Notes: generated by a model not told the origin, from the letters alone. A stretch of DNA of 64,000 nucleotides from Cephalopachus bancanus (GCA_027257055.1 JAPVLO010000205.1:1302001-1366000), one strand, 5' to 3'. Shown: positions 34,584-47,625, counted from the stretch's first letter. A program made the numbers and translations.

Positions 34584-36225
34584 ATGCTTGAGATGCCAAT
34601 CCATGTTGTGGCAGCTTCCAAGCCCAGACCTGTACTGCTGCCTGGAGCTGATATTCTTTCAAGCCTGGTGTCTTCTGGTTTCACTTATGTTGGTCACATA
34701 GGCCATTTTCATCAGCTGTCTAGATACCTTATTCTTTAACATTCAGTTCATGTATTACCTACTTTTGGAATTTCCTTATTCTTCAAAGTCTCCCGCTTTC
34801 CACCACTGCATTCCTATAGCAACTGTCATAGCAATTATCTTACTTTTTGCAAACCTCAGTGTTTTATCTATGTCTTCTCTAACACTCCAAATTCCTTGAG
34901 AGGACTAACTGTGACTTGCAAATTTCTATAGTTCTAGTGCTTGCCTCAATTTCTTATCATTGACCACCCCAAAACTTCAAGTCTAATACATAAAGCATTA
35001 TAAATAACTGTAGTATATTGTGTAACATTCTATCTCAAGGATAAATACAATATGCCATGGAAATACAGATATTTTTGCACATCTGTACATTTAATTTATT
35101 CATGACATTTCTTCTCCTTCCCCATAATTAGCATGAATAATTCAGAAGAGGCTATATTCTGTCTAGCTGTGAATAAGAAGTTCACATGCAGTTGACTCAA
35201 TTTTCTAAGCTATTGGAGAGGAACAAAAGCAGATAATCCAAGAATCTCTAATATTTGTTTTTGGAATGCATTTTGGCATTTCCTTTGAAATAAATGTGGT
35301 TGATGGTCTAGGAATTGACAATATTTCATACAAAAGATTGAAGGTACATCTGTGAGACCCGATTCTCCAGAAGCTAAAAGCTGCCCTCCTTTTTAGCCTC
35401 TTCACACATTACCCACATGTCCTGCTTTTCCAAGGGCTCCTCTGGGAATAAGAGGAAGCTATTTATTGAAATAAAAAGGAACAAAAAAGGGATTGTCACT
35501 TGCAGTTTAATATGCAACTCCCTAATCCTCCCCCCAATATTTTGTTCTCTTATTTATGCCTCCATGTAAATGAACATTCTGTTTATGTTAACAAAAAAGT
35601 TAATTAAGCAAAATAGGTTGTGGTACCCTTAAGATCTTGAAATCAATATAAAAGAATCGGGTAAATTTTAGGTGTGAAGAAGTAGATTTATATTTTTCCC
35701 ACCATAAATATGTAACCATTTATAGTGGAACATTGTTTTCATAAAGATTTTTAAGAGCTCCTAAAAATTGGACAACTTAACTTCCTTCCATATATGTACT
35801 TTTGGTAGGAAAACACACTGGAAATTTACAAAATTGAGGTTAGAATTAGTCACCATATTTTTACTGGAATCATAAAATTATGTTATGGATATGGAAATGT
35901 GGTGCCTTCTTTATAATAGGCATCTATCTCTCTAGATGACATGGAACTATTCCTTAATATTGATAGAGTTTGCAACGTAGTCATTAAAATGTTCTTCTTA
36001 AATCTCTGACTTTTATTATGGACTTGACCAGTTGCTCCTATAGTGTTTGTTTTATCTCTTCCCCATTGAATTCATCCAAGGGGATCTGAGCAGGCAAAAG
36101 CCAAATAGCAAAATAATATTCTCTTTCTGACAATGATTGGTCCAGGGATAGGAAATTGACACAAGCTTGTCTACTCAGAGTAAAGCCCAGAATGTTTATG
36201 TGTGTTTGTAGTCTGTATTTATATA
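34584..36225. other. 1.6 kb unique DNA
   Basis: No gene or repeat recognised. ORFs at 34496-34684, 35205-35405 and 36038-36250 (all minus) are short and motif-free. Confidence 0.5.
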
Positions 36226-36228
36226 TCA

Positions 36229-36275
36229 AGTTGGAGTCCCACTCTGTCACCCAGGCTGTGGTACACCTCCCGATT
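36229..36275 (-). repeat. Alu 3'-end fragment
   Basis: AGTTGGAGTCCCACTCTGTC, ACCCAGGCTG is an Alu right-monomer end. The following CTCCCGATTAGCTGGCATAA may be a collapsed remainder. Confidence 0.7.
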
Positions 36276-36289
36276 AGCTGGCATAAACC

Positions 36290-37160
36290 TCTACTATGAG
36301 GTCACTTGGTGACTTACTTGTAAGAGGGCATAAAATGGTTCAATAATAAAGGTTCAGATGGTTGCAGCAGGAGCAATATTTGAAGAAGGATAAACTAATA
36401 TTAAGCAATGATTTCTTTTAAAGAGGGATATGATTTCTTAAGGCAGTCTTTTAATCTTAAATTTTTCTCCTCATAAATCTGGATTGGTCCCTGAATTCTC
36501 ACCACTGGTGGTTCAAGAAGAGGTGATGTGCTGGGCAGGAACCAGTATATTATGCCAGGCACAAATGTTGGAGGAAATGGGCAGTTTTAGCACTTATCAA
36601 TGATTTAAATTCTCCCTCTCTTTGTCTGTCTCGTCCTCCAGGTTTTGACTTCACTGAAGATGATAAAGGAGCTTTATCCTTTATGTGTGTTCCTAGATTA
36701 GCTAACTCACCATGGTCAAGCAATATATTTTTTATCGACTAGGTTGTTGAATAAATAAATAACTTTCTATCACAACCCTGTGTCTTATGAGGCAAAATTC
36801 CAAAACATTCATTTTCTTCCAAGCTAATCTGAGAATCTATAATGACATGACTGTTTTATGGATTGCGTTTTTCTTCATTTTCCATCTATTTATTTTTATT
36901 ACCAGACTTACCCTTTACTGGGAACAAGGGAGCCAGATCAAAAGAGGTTCCTGCTATTATGATTGAGGTCAGCGCTTATGCCTTGCAAGATCCTGAGTAC
37001 AGAGGGTTTGATGTGGCGTCTAATTGAATGGCTATGTGGTTCAAGTCTGAATACAATCTTTTCAAGGTGACTTGACCACTGCAGAACAATTACAAATGAC
37101 AAAATCCATTTGATATACTTTTTTTGTTGTTACATACCTTTTAAGAAACTTGTATAGCCA
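36290..37160. other. Unique DNA
   Basis: Nothing recognised. Confidence 0.5.
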
Positions 37161-37164
37161 TAAT

Positions 37165-38235
37165 ATAATGAAAGCAATACTTTTAAAAATATTTTTTAAA
37201 TTTTAGAAGGATTTTTGATTTATAGGAAAATTGCAAGGATAATATGAGAGTTTGATTGTACACTTCACTCAGTTTCCCCTGATACTGTCATCTTACATTA
37301 CTATGGTACATACGTCACTACTAAGATATTAACGTTGGTGCAATACTGTTTACTGAACTCCAAACTTTATTCAGATTTCACTAGTTTTTCCCTAATGTCC
37401 GTTTTCTATTCCAGGATCCCACTAATGTGGAATTTAGTCACCATGTCTCCTTAGTTCTCCCACTGTGTGACAGTTACTCAGTCTTTCCCTGGTTTTTAGG
37501 TCCTTGCCGATTTTGAAGAGTATTTTGTAAAATGTCCCTCAGCATAGGTTTGTCTAATTTTTTTTTCATGGTTTTACTGGGGTGTTGGGTTTTGGGAAGA
37601 AGGACCATGGAGGTGAATTCTCATCATGTCCTATCAAGGCTGCAGGCTGTTATCATGATTTATACATGATGTTATTAACCTGAATCACCTGCACATGGCT
37701 CTCCATGGCAAAGTCACTTTCTCTCCTGCTTTCCCTACTCTGTTCTTTAGAACCACATCATCAAGTGCTGCCCACCATCAAAACTGGACAGTGGTTTAAG
37801 CTCCACTACCTGGAAAGGAGAGTAGTAGCTACATGAGTTATTTGAAATTCTTCTGTAAGAATGATTTGTCTCTTCTCCCCTTTTGTTTATGTATTCAGTC
37901 ATTTGTTTACATCAGTCTGTACTTGGAATATTTATTTGTGCTTTGCTTATCATCCAATACCACCACTGTTTATTTTGTTGTTTAAGTTGTTCTGGCTTTG
38001 GCCACAAGATGAGCTTTCAGGTTGACTTTCTCTGACATTCCCATGCTTCTGTTCTTTGAGCACTTCCTTACATTCTGGCACCATAAGATGCTCTGATTCA
38101 CCTTATCTGTCCCATGTCCAAGTTCTAGGATTAGTCATTTCTCCAAAGAGCCCTTGTTCTTTGTGTTGGGCAATGGAGTTAGAACCCATCATCTGAGCAC
38201 TGGGTAACTTGTTTATTTAAGAGCGTAATTATTGA
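37165..38235 (-). repeat. Ancient L1 3'UTR remnant, copy 2
   Basis: Long diverged L1 3' region in antisense: ATTTATAGGAAAATTGCAAG, TTCACTCAGTTTCCCCTGAT, TTCTATTCCAGGATCCCACT, GATTTGTCTCTTCTCCCCTT, CACCATAAGATGCTCTGA. More complete than the 31.7 kb copy, with which it shares segment order. Confidence 0.75.
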
Positions 38236-38328
38236 AGTTTCAGCAGCTACTGACATGGCCCTACATCACAGCATGCCTGGTACTTAGCTGGGGGAAGATT
38301 TTGTTACATATATTTGATATATGTGTTA

Positions 38329-38452
38329 GGGCCAGGCATATTGGCTCACACCTGTAATCCTAGCACTTTGGGAGGCTGAGGTAGGAGGATCACATGAGGC
38401 CAGGAGTTGGCGATCAGCCTGGGTAACATAGTGAATCTCTATTAAAAATATA
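38329..38452 (+). mobile_element. Free Alu-type left monomer
   Basis: GGGCCAGGCATATTGGCTCA, CCTAGCACTTTGGGAGGCTG, then CAGCCTGGGTAACATAGTGA and an A/T-rich end. A monomer only, ancestral in sequence. Confidence 0.88.
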
Positions 38453-39520
38453 TAATAAGAAGAATATTTGTTTATTAGGGTTTTCTGTTATATATTATTT
38501 TCTTTAAGTCTGGTTACTGTTTTATTTCCTTTTGGATTCTTATACAATGTATGAACCTGTGGATTATAGTGGAGATAGTTTTGGCAGCAAGAAAAAGCTG
38601 ATTTCCAAAAGAATGTATTATTGGATTAATTTTTTCCCATCAGAATACCACTATGGCTGTGAGGCTGTGTAGAGCTTACTAGGTTGAAGAGGCCTGGTAA
38701 ATAAATATAGGTGGAATCATTTGGTGTATTCATTTTGGAGTTTGGCCCTCTTATTTTCAGCACACTAAGAACTGACATATCTTTCAGGAGTGGACTCATG
38801 TAGCTCATGCTTGTGGAAATGGATACATCTCCATAATTCTGCTTTTTTCATTCACAGTAAGAAATACAATGAAAAGCAAACTAGAATGCTTGCTTCAATA
38901 GGCTCTTTCTTATTAAATGTGATAGTCAGGAAGGAAAATTGCAATCAGAAGCCTGCCTGGTAAGCATGAATCAAAACAAGAATTTCACAATTCACTGGTG
39001 GAGTAACATGCTGTCAAACTGCCTGATGCATTTCTTCCCTGACAAGGGCATCTCTGTCTCCAGGAGTAGAAAGTTCTGGATGGGTTTTGCTTGCTTCTGG
39101 GTGTTTGGGTCTTTTGGTTCTCTGGGCTGACAATCATCACCCCCTGCCACTTCACAAATACTACCCTAAACATAATACAAGTGGGTAATTTTCTCAATTC
39201 AAAAATTCCAAATCTATACCAGTTATACCTTTTCTGAAAATGACTTCCTGGTAACCTTGATTCAAGATTTTGGTGTTTAGAAAAATCTTAACATGACTTC
39301 AGTCACATTTTAAAAAACAAAAACCAAAAAAAGAAAAGAATCAAAACAAAAGTTGAAGCTTACTTTTGTAAAATGCACAGCTATTATAACATGGATAGTA
39401 CATATGAATTTTACTAGTTTAATACAGACAGAGCAAATTTTTCCTTTAAGCCTAATTCCACTCTTCCTTTTTGCCCCCATGTCCCTTCCCCCCTCCGGTG
39501 AGGCACTTTTCCTTTGTTCT
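38453..39520. other. Unique DNA
   Basis: No feature seen. Overlapping ORFs on opposite strands at 38939-39130 and 38985-39197 carry no motif. Confidence 0.5.
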
Positions 39521-39524
39521 CTTG

Positions 39525-39705
39525 TAATTGTGTGACCTAGGGCATGATATTTAACTTTTATAATCCAGTGTTACCTTATCTATGAAATGCGGAAAAGTGT
39601 TGCTACTTCAGAAGGCTGATGTATGGGTTAAATGAGATACAATATATCAATGTCTTTAAAAATTCACTGGCAAATAGTGAGCATTTGATAAATGTTAGCT
39701 AGAGT
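39525..39705 (+). repeat. MIR element
   Basis: TGTGACCTAGGGCATGATAT, TTACCTTATCTATGAAATGC, GGGTTAAATGAGATACAATA and CACTGGCAAATAGTGAGCAT follow the MIR order (GTGACCTTGGGCAAG, CTCATCTGTAAAATG, GGATTAAATGAG, TGCCTGGCACATAGTAAG). Confidence 0.8.
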
Positions 39706-39992
39706 CAGTAGCTAGCAATATCCCCAAACGGCAGCTTAAAACTGTAGCCAATATGTTTCAAATGCTACAGCAACAATCTTACCCCACACTCAGTATTGCC
39801 TTGTTAAAATAGTTTGGAAAAACCAATATTCACCTGGTGAATAAGCAGATGTCAGGTTGAAATGTTTAAGTTGAAGGTTGAATGTCCTACCTCAATCACC
39901 ACTGCGGCAGTTAACTGCTTGAGTGCTTTCTTAAAAAAATTTAAAACTGTTAAAAACTAATAGCAGGTTTTCACGAGCATTTATTTAATCTT

Positions 39993-40283
39993 TTTTTTTT
40001 TTTTTTTTTGAGTTGGAGTCTCACTCTGTCGCCCAGACTGGAGTGCAGTGGCCGCTCCTGGCCACCGCAGCCTCGATCTGCTGGGCTCCGGCGATCCTTC
40101 CGCCTCAGCCTTCCAAGTAGCCAGAATTACAGGCATGCGTTACCACACCCGGCTGATTTTTTGATTTATTGTAGAGATGAGGTCTCACTGCCCAGGCAGG
40201 TCTCAAACCTGCGGGCTCAGGCAATCCACTCACCTCAGCCTCCCAAAGGTGCGATATTACAGGCTGAGCCACCGAGCCCGGCT
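39993..40283 (-). mobile_element. Alu dimer, young deletion subfamily
   Basis: Perfect 15-bp flanking repeats CATTTATTTAATCTT (39978-39992 and 40284-40298). The left monomer lacks the CAAGTT block (GGTCTCACTGCCCAGGCAGG) and has the extra base (CCCAAAGGTGCGATATTACA). Confidence 0.97.
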
Positions 40284-40465
40284 CATTTATTTAATCTTAC
40301 TCAATGAAAGTATCAAGTAAGGATTGCCATGTGTGATTATGTTAATCAAGATGTTTTTGTGTTAGATGAAAGACTTCATATTCATAAATTAATAAATACT
40401 TGTGCATATTGCCATTTTCATCTGATCATTTTAATTTCACAAATTGTCTTTTTTTTTTTGAGGCA

Positions 40466-40613
40466 GCTCTATTTGGAAGCTAAACGACTAGCTTACAAAG
40501 CAACAGGGATTGTAGTTGAGGATGGCTCTTCTCTATTGCAGTGTCATAAATGCGAGACTGTAATGAGGACAGCCTTGACAGAACGTCATCCACTTGGATT
40601 ATTGTGCACATGA
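40466..40613 (+). other. Orphan ORF behind an acceptor-like tract
   Basis: A run of ten T residues and GAGGCAG precede an open frame of about 48 codons ending at TGA (40611-40613): starts QLYLEAKRLAYKATG, later LLQCHKCETVMRT and ends ERHPLGLLCT. The pyrimidine run followed by CAG looks like a 3' splice acceptor and the peptide is not low-complexity. I do not recognise the protein. It could be a last coding exon, a piece of a retrocopy, or chance. Confidence 0.25.
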
Positions 40614-41500
40614 GAGTCTGTCACTTGGGTTCTCTAGAGACCCAAGAAAAAGGCTGCTGTGCATCATGTTAACATGTGTTTGTGAGGAGATGTTCATCAA
40701 GGGTTATGCTTGGCATCCTCCTGGGTCTCTTGGTGGATTTTTAATTTTGTCTGTTTCATTAGCCAGATATTGATTAGAATGATCAGGAGGACCCACCCAT
40801 GTGCAGTCACTAGTCAATCCAACAGTATCTCAAGGGTTTATCTAGTCTTAAAATGAGGGGTCGTGGAGCACACAACTGTGCCCCACAATTAAAAAACCAT
40901 CCATGCTTGGTGTTGGAGGACATAATTGTAAGACTTTTCTCTGTCCCCTTGCCAAGTTTGGTCCTGTCAAAGCTGACCCAATCTATGATTCTAATCTATT
41001 TTTTTACCTAGTTTAGCTGTTTGGGCTGCAACTCTCTTTTAGCCTTATTTTCTTTGGACTTCTGAAATTTAACATTGATATTCTACTTAGAAATGTTTCT
41101 TGCCTATGTCACCAGATTTTTACCTTATTACTTTGGAAAACAATGTCAGGACTCATGATTCTGATTGTTTTAGTCACTCTTCCAGATGGTGAAGTCTCAT
41201 ATCAGCACTGAAAAAACGATGCTTCACACATTGTACACAACAGAGGTGATAGGAAAATGGTTCTTCCTTTTGGAGGCTCATGAGTACTTTCTAAAAAAAA
41301 AATCAGAAAAGGTTTAGAAATGATATTTTTATCAAGTTATTTTTACATCTTTTTTTGCATAAAAAGTTACACATCAGTAAATACAATAGCCAGGTTTATT
41401 ATTTTATTTAAGCAAAGTTCTTCTCTTTGATATGTCTCCTTCTTATATTTTCCAAACTCACATAAACAAATTCTGAAATGTTCGTGATGACAATCATTAT
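40614..41500. other. Unique DNA, possible untranslated continuation
   Basis: Less AT-rich up to about 40990, then ordinary. No repeat recognised. Confidence 0.4.
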
Positions 41501-41511
41501 CATTTCAATTT

Positions 41512-41624
41512 CTTTTCTTTTTTTTTTTAAGAGATGAGTCTCACCAAGTTGTCCAGGCTGGTCTCGAACTCACAGGCTCAGGCAATCATCTCACCTCGGC
41601 CTCTCAAAGTGCTGGGATTATAGA
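41512..41624 (-). mobile_element. Alu left-monomer insertion
   Basis: T-rich start, AGAGATGAGTCTCACCAAGT, TGGTCTCGAACTCACAGGCT, CTCAAAGTGCTGGGATTATA: the 5' half of an Alu in minus orientation. Between ATTTCAATTT (41502-41511) and AATTTCAATTT (from 41627). Confidence 0.85.
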
Positions 41625-41638
41625 ATAATTTCAATTTT

Positions 41639-41916
41639 TTTTTGAGTTGGAGTCTCACTCTGTCACCCATATTGGAGTGCAGTGGCATGCTCCTGGCCAC
41701 CACAGTCTCAACCAGCTGGGCTCCAGCCATCCTTCCGCCTCAGCCTTCCAAGTTGCCGGAATTACAGGCATGCGCTACCACGCCTGGCTAATTTTTGATT
41801 TATTGTTGGGATAAGGTCTTGCCAAATTGCCCGAGCGGGTCTCGAACCCACAGGCTCAGGTAATCCACTCACCTCGGCCTCCCAAAATGCTGGGATTACA
41901 GGACCAAACCAGGCCT
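41639..41916 (-). mobile_element. Alu dimer at the same target as its neighbour
   Basis: Full dimer flanked by AATTTCAATTTTT (about 41627-41638 and 41917-41929). It keeps CCAAATTGCCCGAGCGGG and CCCAAAATGCTGGGATTA, so it belongs to an older subfamily. Abuts the monomer insertion to the left. Confidence 0.93.
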
Positions 41917-42139
41917 AATTTCAATTTTTAAAGGCAAATTTTAGAGTTGCTACATAAGTAGGTTGCATGCAAGTGAAGTTTTAAGCTTCTAACTAGCTCT
42001 CACTCCCCGATAGTGTGCCAGGTACCTATTATTTAAATTTTGAAAATTTTAAAATATTGAAGTGTGAAAAAATACTTATTTTAAAATTAATAAAATATAG
42101 TCATAGGATCCAGCTTGTACAATTGCCATAGATCACAGG

Positions 42140-42220
42140 ACTTTCTGCATGTAAAGCATTGTATCCAGTGCCTGGCACATGAAGTGTACAATCAATTAGC
42201 TGTTATTATTATCATCATCA
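42140..42220 (+). repeat. MIR tail fragment
   Basis: GTAAAGCATTGTATCCAGTG, CCTGGCACATGAAGTG, then TTATTATTATCATC matches the 3' part of MIR. Confidence 0.65.
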
Positions 42221-42229
42221 GATTTCATG

Positions 42230-43090
42230 CTTATAACATGAAATGGTCTGTACCATGTGACGTACAGTGTCCTTAACAATTTTTAAATCTTTAATGTGAA
42301 TTTTATTCAAATCAAAATTTTTGATGTATCTGTGCTATTGCTCATTACTTACTCAAAAAATATTGAATGTATAAAATATGGATAGCATCTTCACATTATG
42401 AACACTTATGTATCCACAAAAAACAGGAAAGCAAGAATATTAGGAGATTGGCAAAAGAGAAGTAGGGAAAGGGGATGATAAAGGGAGATTCCAGAATGTG
42501 GTTCTACTTTAGAAAAGGTTGGTGTGCAAAGGCCTCTCTGGTAGGGTGATGTATGTACAGATATTGGGTTGACATGAAAGTGTGAGCCCTGTGGAGATCT
42601 GAGGGAAGAGGGCTCCTGATTGGGCTCCAAACATATTATCCAAAATATGTTATGGCCCAGACAGTCAAATAAACAATTGCTCAATGTCCAATTCAATTAA
42701 AAGCTTACGCTTTCACTTTCCAGACAAGAGAGAAACAATTCAGCTGTCCCTAAAGCATCTGTAACACATGGACTGATCCACATCCAAGAGGATTAATTTT
42801 CAAACAAAAATACTTGGATAGCCATGTTCACTGGATAGATATTCAACTTGGCAAGAAAGTTGTCTCTCAGATCATTGACTTAGACTGTTGGACACCATCA
42901 GCAAAATTTTATTATCAGATAAAGCTTAGCTTATACAAGACTTTTATAGACTCTGTCTCCACAAAACTATGATAATCAAATGTACATGAAATATCTGATT
43001 CCTTTGATGTTGTTAACCTCATTACCTCATGACTTGCTTCACTGAGGCCAAGTAACCAGAAAACTGGGGAAAAAGGGACAATTTTTTGGG
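42230..43090. other. Unique DNA
   Basis: No feature recognised. The minus ORF 42406-42696 lacks any motif. Confidence 0.5.
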
Positions 43091-43097
43091 TTTTTTT

Positions 43098-43382
43098 TTT
43101 TTTTTTTTTGAGTTGGAGTCTCACTCTGTCGCCCAGACTGGAGTGCAATGGCGGCTTCCGGCCACCGCAGCCTCGATCTGCGGGGCTCCGGCGATCCTTC
43201 TGCTTCAGTCTTCCAAGTAGCCGGAATTACAGGCTTGCACTACCACGCCCGGCTGATTTTTTGATTTGTTGTAGAGATGACGTCTCCCTACCCAGGCGGG
43301 TCTCGAACCCGCGGGCTCAGGCAATCCACTCACCTCAGCCTCCCAAAGGCGCGGGATTACAGGCTGAGCCACTGAGCCCGGC
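43098..43382 (-). mobile_element. Alu dimer, young deletion subfamily
   Basis: CpG-rich copy (GCCACCGCAGCCTCGATCTG, GGTCTCGAACCCGCGGGC) with the CAAGTT block lost (CGTCTCCCTACCCAGGCGGG) and CCCAAAGGCGCGGGATTA. Flanking GGGACA repeats are short. Among the youngest copies. Confidence 0.96.
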
Positions 43383-43519
43383 TGGGACATATTTATTATT
43401 TAATTAGGAAGGTGCAATAGAAAGTGCTTGGGAACCACTGACTAATTAATCTACTGTTTCACTAATTTGTTAAATATTTATGAATTCAGTGAGAAGCCTT
43501 ATGCTAAGGGTAGGGTATT

Positions 43520-43610
43520 TAGATTCTAGTACAAGCTCTATCATTACTGAGCTATGTGATCTGATGAAAACAACATCCTCTCTCTGGGACTCAATTTTCT
43601 TACAAGTTCA
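43520..43610 (+). repeat. MIR fragment
   Basis: CTCTATCATTACTGAGCTAT, GTGATCTGATGAA, TCTGGGACTCAATTTTCTTA resembles the MIR core (CCACTTACTAGCTGTGTGACC... CTCAGTTTCCTC). Confidence 0.6.
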
Positions 43611-43914
43611 ACAATATCTATAGAGCCCATACCATATGCCAGGCTCTACACTTGGTATTAGGGAAACAGGAATGAATAAGACAGCATTATGGAGGCAGCA
43701 GACATGCAAACTTTTAATGCATAGAATGGTGAATGCATGTTACAAGTGTATTCAAGGTAAAGGAAAAATATAGATGTGCTAGTTATAAACTGCCAGGGGA
43801 AGCAGGGTTAGGAAAAACTTTGGGGGAAAAGATGCTTAAGAATAAACAGGAGTCAGTTAGGCAAAAAAAGTGGGAGAAGGTCATTTCATACAGCTCATTA
43901 AGTTTAAGATTTCA

Positions 43915-44223
43915 GCCAGGCTCAGTTACTCAGCCTGTAATTCTGCGCTTTGGGAGGCTGAGGTTAGTGGATTGCCTGAGCCCACGGGTTCAAGACTTGC
44001 CTGCGCAACTTGGCGAGACCTCATCTCTACAATAAATAAAAAAATTAGACGGGCATGGTAGCGTGCACCTGTAGTTCCAGCTACTTGGAAGGCTGAGGTG
44101 GAAGGATAACTGGAGCCCACCAGGTCGAGGCTGTGGTGGCCGGGAGTGTGCCACTGCACTCCTGTCTGGGTGACAGAGTGAGACTCCAACTCAAAAAACC
44201 AAACCAAAACAACAACAACAAAA
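43915..44223 (+). mobile_element. Alu dimer, lineage-specific older form
   Basis: Perfect flanking repeats AGTTTAAGATTTCA (43901-43914, 44224-44237). It has CTGCGCTTTGGGAGG without the extra C, the intact CAACTTGGCGAGACC block and GGGAGTGTGCCACTGCA in the right monomer. The tail has drifted to (AAC)n. Confidence 0.96.
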
Positions 44224-44375
44224 AGTTTAAGATTTCATGAATTTAGCAATAATACCTTTTGAACTTTTGGAAAAAGATTTGGGATTAGATGCTAATACCA
44301 TCATTAAACCATTAAAAGCAATATTCAGAAGCTTAAAAATGTTGAAAGCCTCATCATATAGCTATTTCAAAATTC

Positions 44376-44664
44376 TATTTTTTTTTTTTTTTTTTTTTGA
44401 GTTGGAGTCTCACTCTGTCACCCAGACTGGAGTGCAGTGGCTGCTCCCGGCCCCTGCAGCCTCGACCTGCTGGGCTCCGGCAATCCTTCCGAGTAACTGG
44501 AATTATAGGCGTGCGCTACCACGCCTGGCTGATTTTTTGATTTATTGTAAAGATGAGGTCTCGCCAAGTTGCCCAGGCGGGTCTCGAACCCACAGGCTCA
44601 GGCAATCCACTCACTTCAGCCTCCCAAAGGCGCGGGATTACAGGCTGAGCCACCGAGCCTGGCT
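44376..44664 (-). mobile_element. Alu dimer, intermediate subfamily
   Basis: A long T run, GTTGGAGTCTCACTCTGTCA, right monomer with a short loss (CAATCCTTCCGAGTAACTGG), and a left monomer keeping GCCAAGTTGCCCAGGCGGG together with the extra base in CAAAGGCGCGGGATTA. It therefore shows that the insertion came before the block loss. Confidence 0.95.
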
Positions 44665-44669
44665 TGGGT

Positions 44670-46735
44670 TTGTTTTTTTTTTTTTAAATTGATGTATACA
44701 TTTCCAACTAGAAATGACTCAGCCTGAACGGTAGAACTCCTTAAAAGCAAACCATAAAGTTATCCAACTTCTATTAAATCATTTGACTAATAGTTCAGAA
44801 TAACAACTGGATTTTATCTCATACATCTATAACATGTTAAGATAGAGAAGTTTTGGATCAGCATGTGTAAGTTCACTAAAAATATATAATTCTGTTTCTC
44901 TCACTCTACCGATTTTTATGAAATATTGTATATCTGCATTTTAACATTTTTGACTGCAATATTGACAGATGGCTTATTCCCTCAGTGATTGCTGCTTTTA
45001 TTGTTTGAGAACTAATTTTTTAAAAATATAAATCTACCTAACTACACCCTTCCCTGCCTGCCAAATTATCAACTAGGTCATTTGGATTGCATGAAGATTT
45101 CAACAAAGGATGACCCAACACTTTCTCATATCTTACAAAGGGATAGATTCTCTTGGGATGAGACCTTGTTCAGCACTAAGACTATTCAACCAAATGGATT
45201 TTTTGACTGTCTGAACTCACAGATCCTTATACACATCAATAGAAGAGTCTTTGCTTTATCTAGTTACTGCATCAAATAGCTGTTGTCGGGATGTGAAGGT
45301 CTCAGTCAATCAGGACTTGAAAGTCTCAGAAAATTTGATTTCTCTTTAAGAGTACTTTAGAACAGACTTGAGAACACAGAATCATCCTTCTTCAATAAGA
45401 AATGAAGCTGGCTATGAGACTGAAGGGACAATTACTTCAATGCCATATAACAGGAAGAATAGGGGAAGATCTCAGAAAAACAGAATTTTCATGTAGGAAG
45501 GACCCTTAGGACCTATGAGGAAACTGAAATGCAGAGAGGAGAAGTGACTTGCAAAGGCTATGTAGTCGGTTTTCCCATAAATGGGCCAGAAAGTATAGGA
45601 TTCAATTTCAGATTCTTGACATTATCTCCAAATAAGTTTACACAGAGCTACAATGATAACATTGAAATACACTCATCCCACAAATTTAAATACAGGTGTT
45701 ATAATTTCTACAATTTTATTTCCTTTATAATTTAAGTAGACTCTCTAATTTTCTGATATTGACTCCTGGAAATTTCAGGTATACGTTTTATCTTTGTTTG
45801 GGTTACTATCAATTTGAAATTAAACTAAATGGTGCTGTCTACAGGGATATGAGTTTTGAAGGAAATATACAAGGAAAAATTATGAGAAGACACAGTTATA
45901 AGTAAAGTAGAATCAAAGAGTTTTGGGGGCTGTAGAATATAAGTTTAAGATAAGTCAATGATATAATAGGGTGGAAAGGAAAGCAAGACTGACATCGTGA
46001 TTGTAATCCATTAATGTATGTGAGCTCTGAACAATCCTTTATGGGAACTTGCCTGGAATGGCAAGCCTGGCTGTTTTCATGGATACTCACCTGGAGTAAG
46101 TTGGGAGCCTGTTGGACGTTGGAGATATCAGATGTGTATTTACCAAAGTTGTTACTGCTGTGAGTCCCAAGGATGGGGTGGACGTGGGAGCATGGTAGTA
46201 GAAACAACAATTTAAAAACTCCCTTTCCTTGTTTTGAATGGACATTATTTTTCTAATTCTTGTTGTGTAATTATGGATGACAGAATTCAATAGACGTCTA
46301 ATATCTTGACCTCAGACATTCTTTACATATCCTCATGAAAACACTCTGATAGTTTTGACTTTGTTTTTCAACCTAAGATGAATAAAATGCAGTTGATTTA
46401 ACAGTTAAAAATCTTTGCCCAAACAACAACAAAATAAACTGTTGAAAGAATTGATTACTTAACCAAATTATTAGACCTATTAAGAATGCTGCTTAATTGT
46501 TCATTAGAAGGGAGACAATAACTTTTGCTGGTGATCACTCATAATGTAGGAAATTTTGGTCACTTATTAGAAGGTTTGTGGCTAACTAGAGAAAAATTGA
46601 AATAAATCAGTGAATTTCCATGTTGAAACTTCCTCGGAAGGTATAAATACCCATCTGTTAAAAATGTTTTGACTTTTAAATATGGCTTTGACTCTTCCAG
46701 CTATTTTAATTTAATTTATCTTTTTTTAAAATTTG
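44670..46735. other. 2.1 kb unique DNA
   Basis: No gene. A short MIR-like stretch (CCTATGAGGAAACTGAAATG, CAGAGAGGAGAAGTGACTTG) at about 45510-45560. Overlapping minus ORFs at 45896-46290 lack motifs. Confidence 0.5.
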
Positions 46736-46739
46736 TAAG

Positions 46740-47041
<302 letters not shown>

Positions 47042-47269
47042 TCAATGTGGAGAATTTGAAAAATAAGTAAAAATATATTTAAAATGTATATAAAATCACT
47101 GATAGTCTCATCACCCATATTTCCATTACTATTAATATAATTTCCATTAATTATTTGGTGAATTTCCTTTTATTTCAAGTATGCAAACCTGTTCATACCT
47201 ATAATACATTTAATACACCAAAAACTTGTCATCATATTTTGTAGGCACAGTTTTAAAATACTTATACTT

Positions 47270-47500
47270 TTATTTTTTTTTTGGTATTTTTATTGATATA
47301 TCATAATCACACGTATTTTGGAGGTATCTGTGATATTTTGATACCTGTATACAATGTGTAATGATCAAACCTGGGTAATTGGAATATCCATCACCTCAAG
47401 TATTTATCTTTTCTTTGTGTTAAAAGCATACAATTCATCTCTCCTAGCTATTTTGACATATATAATAGTTGTAAACTATAATTTTCCCAGTAGTTTTAAA
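47270..47500 (-). repeat. Old primate-type L1 3'UTR
   Basis: GGTATTTTTATTGATATATC, TGATATTTTGATACCTGTAT, ACAATGTGTAATGATCAAAC, GGAATATCCATCACCTCAAG: antisense of L1MA/L1PB-type 3'UTR, older than the GTGGGGTAC family elsewhere here. Confidence 0.85.
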
Positions 47501-47625
47501 TGGTGTTATTTTAGTTTGACCTCGCCCATGCTATTAAACTTTCTTCAAAAGTGGAGTTTTGATTTAGGTAACTTTTCCCCCTCTAATTCTCTGATTTTGA
47601 GGTATTAATTAGAGTAGGCGAGACT

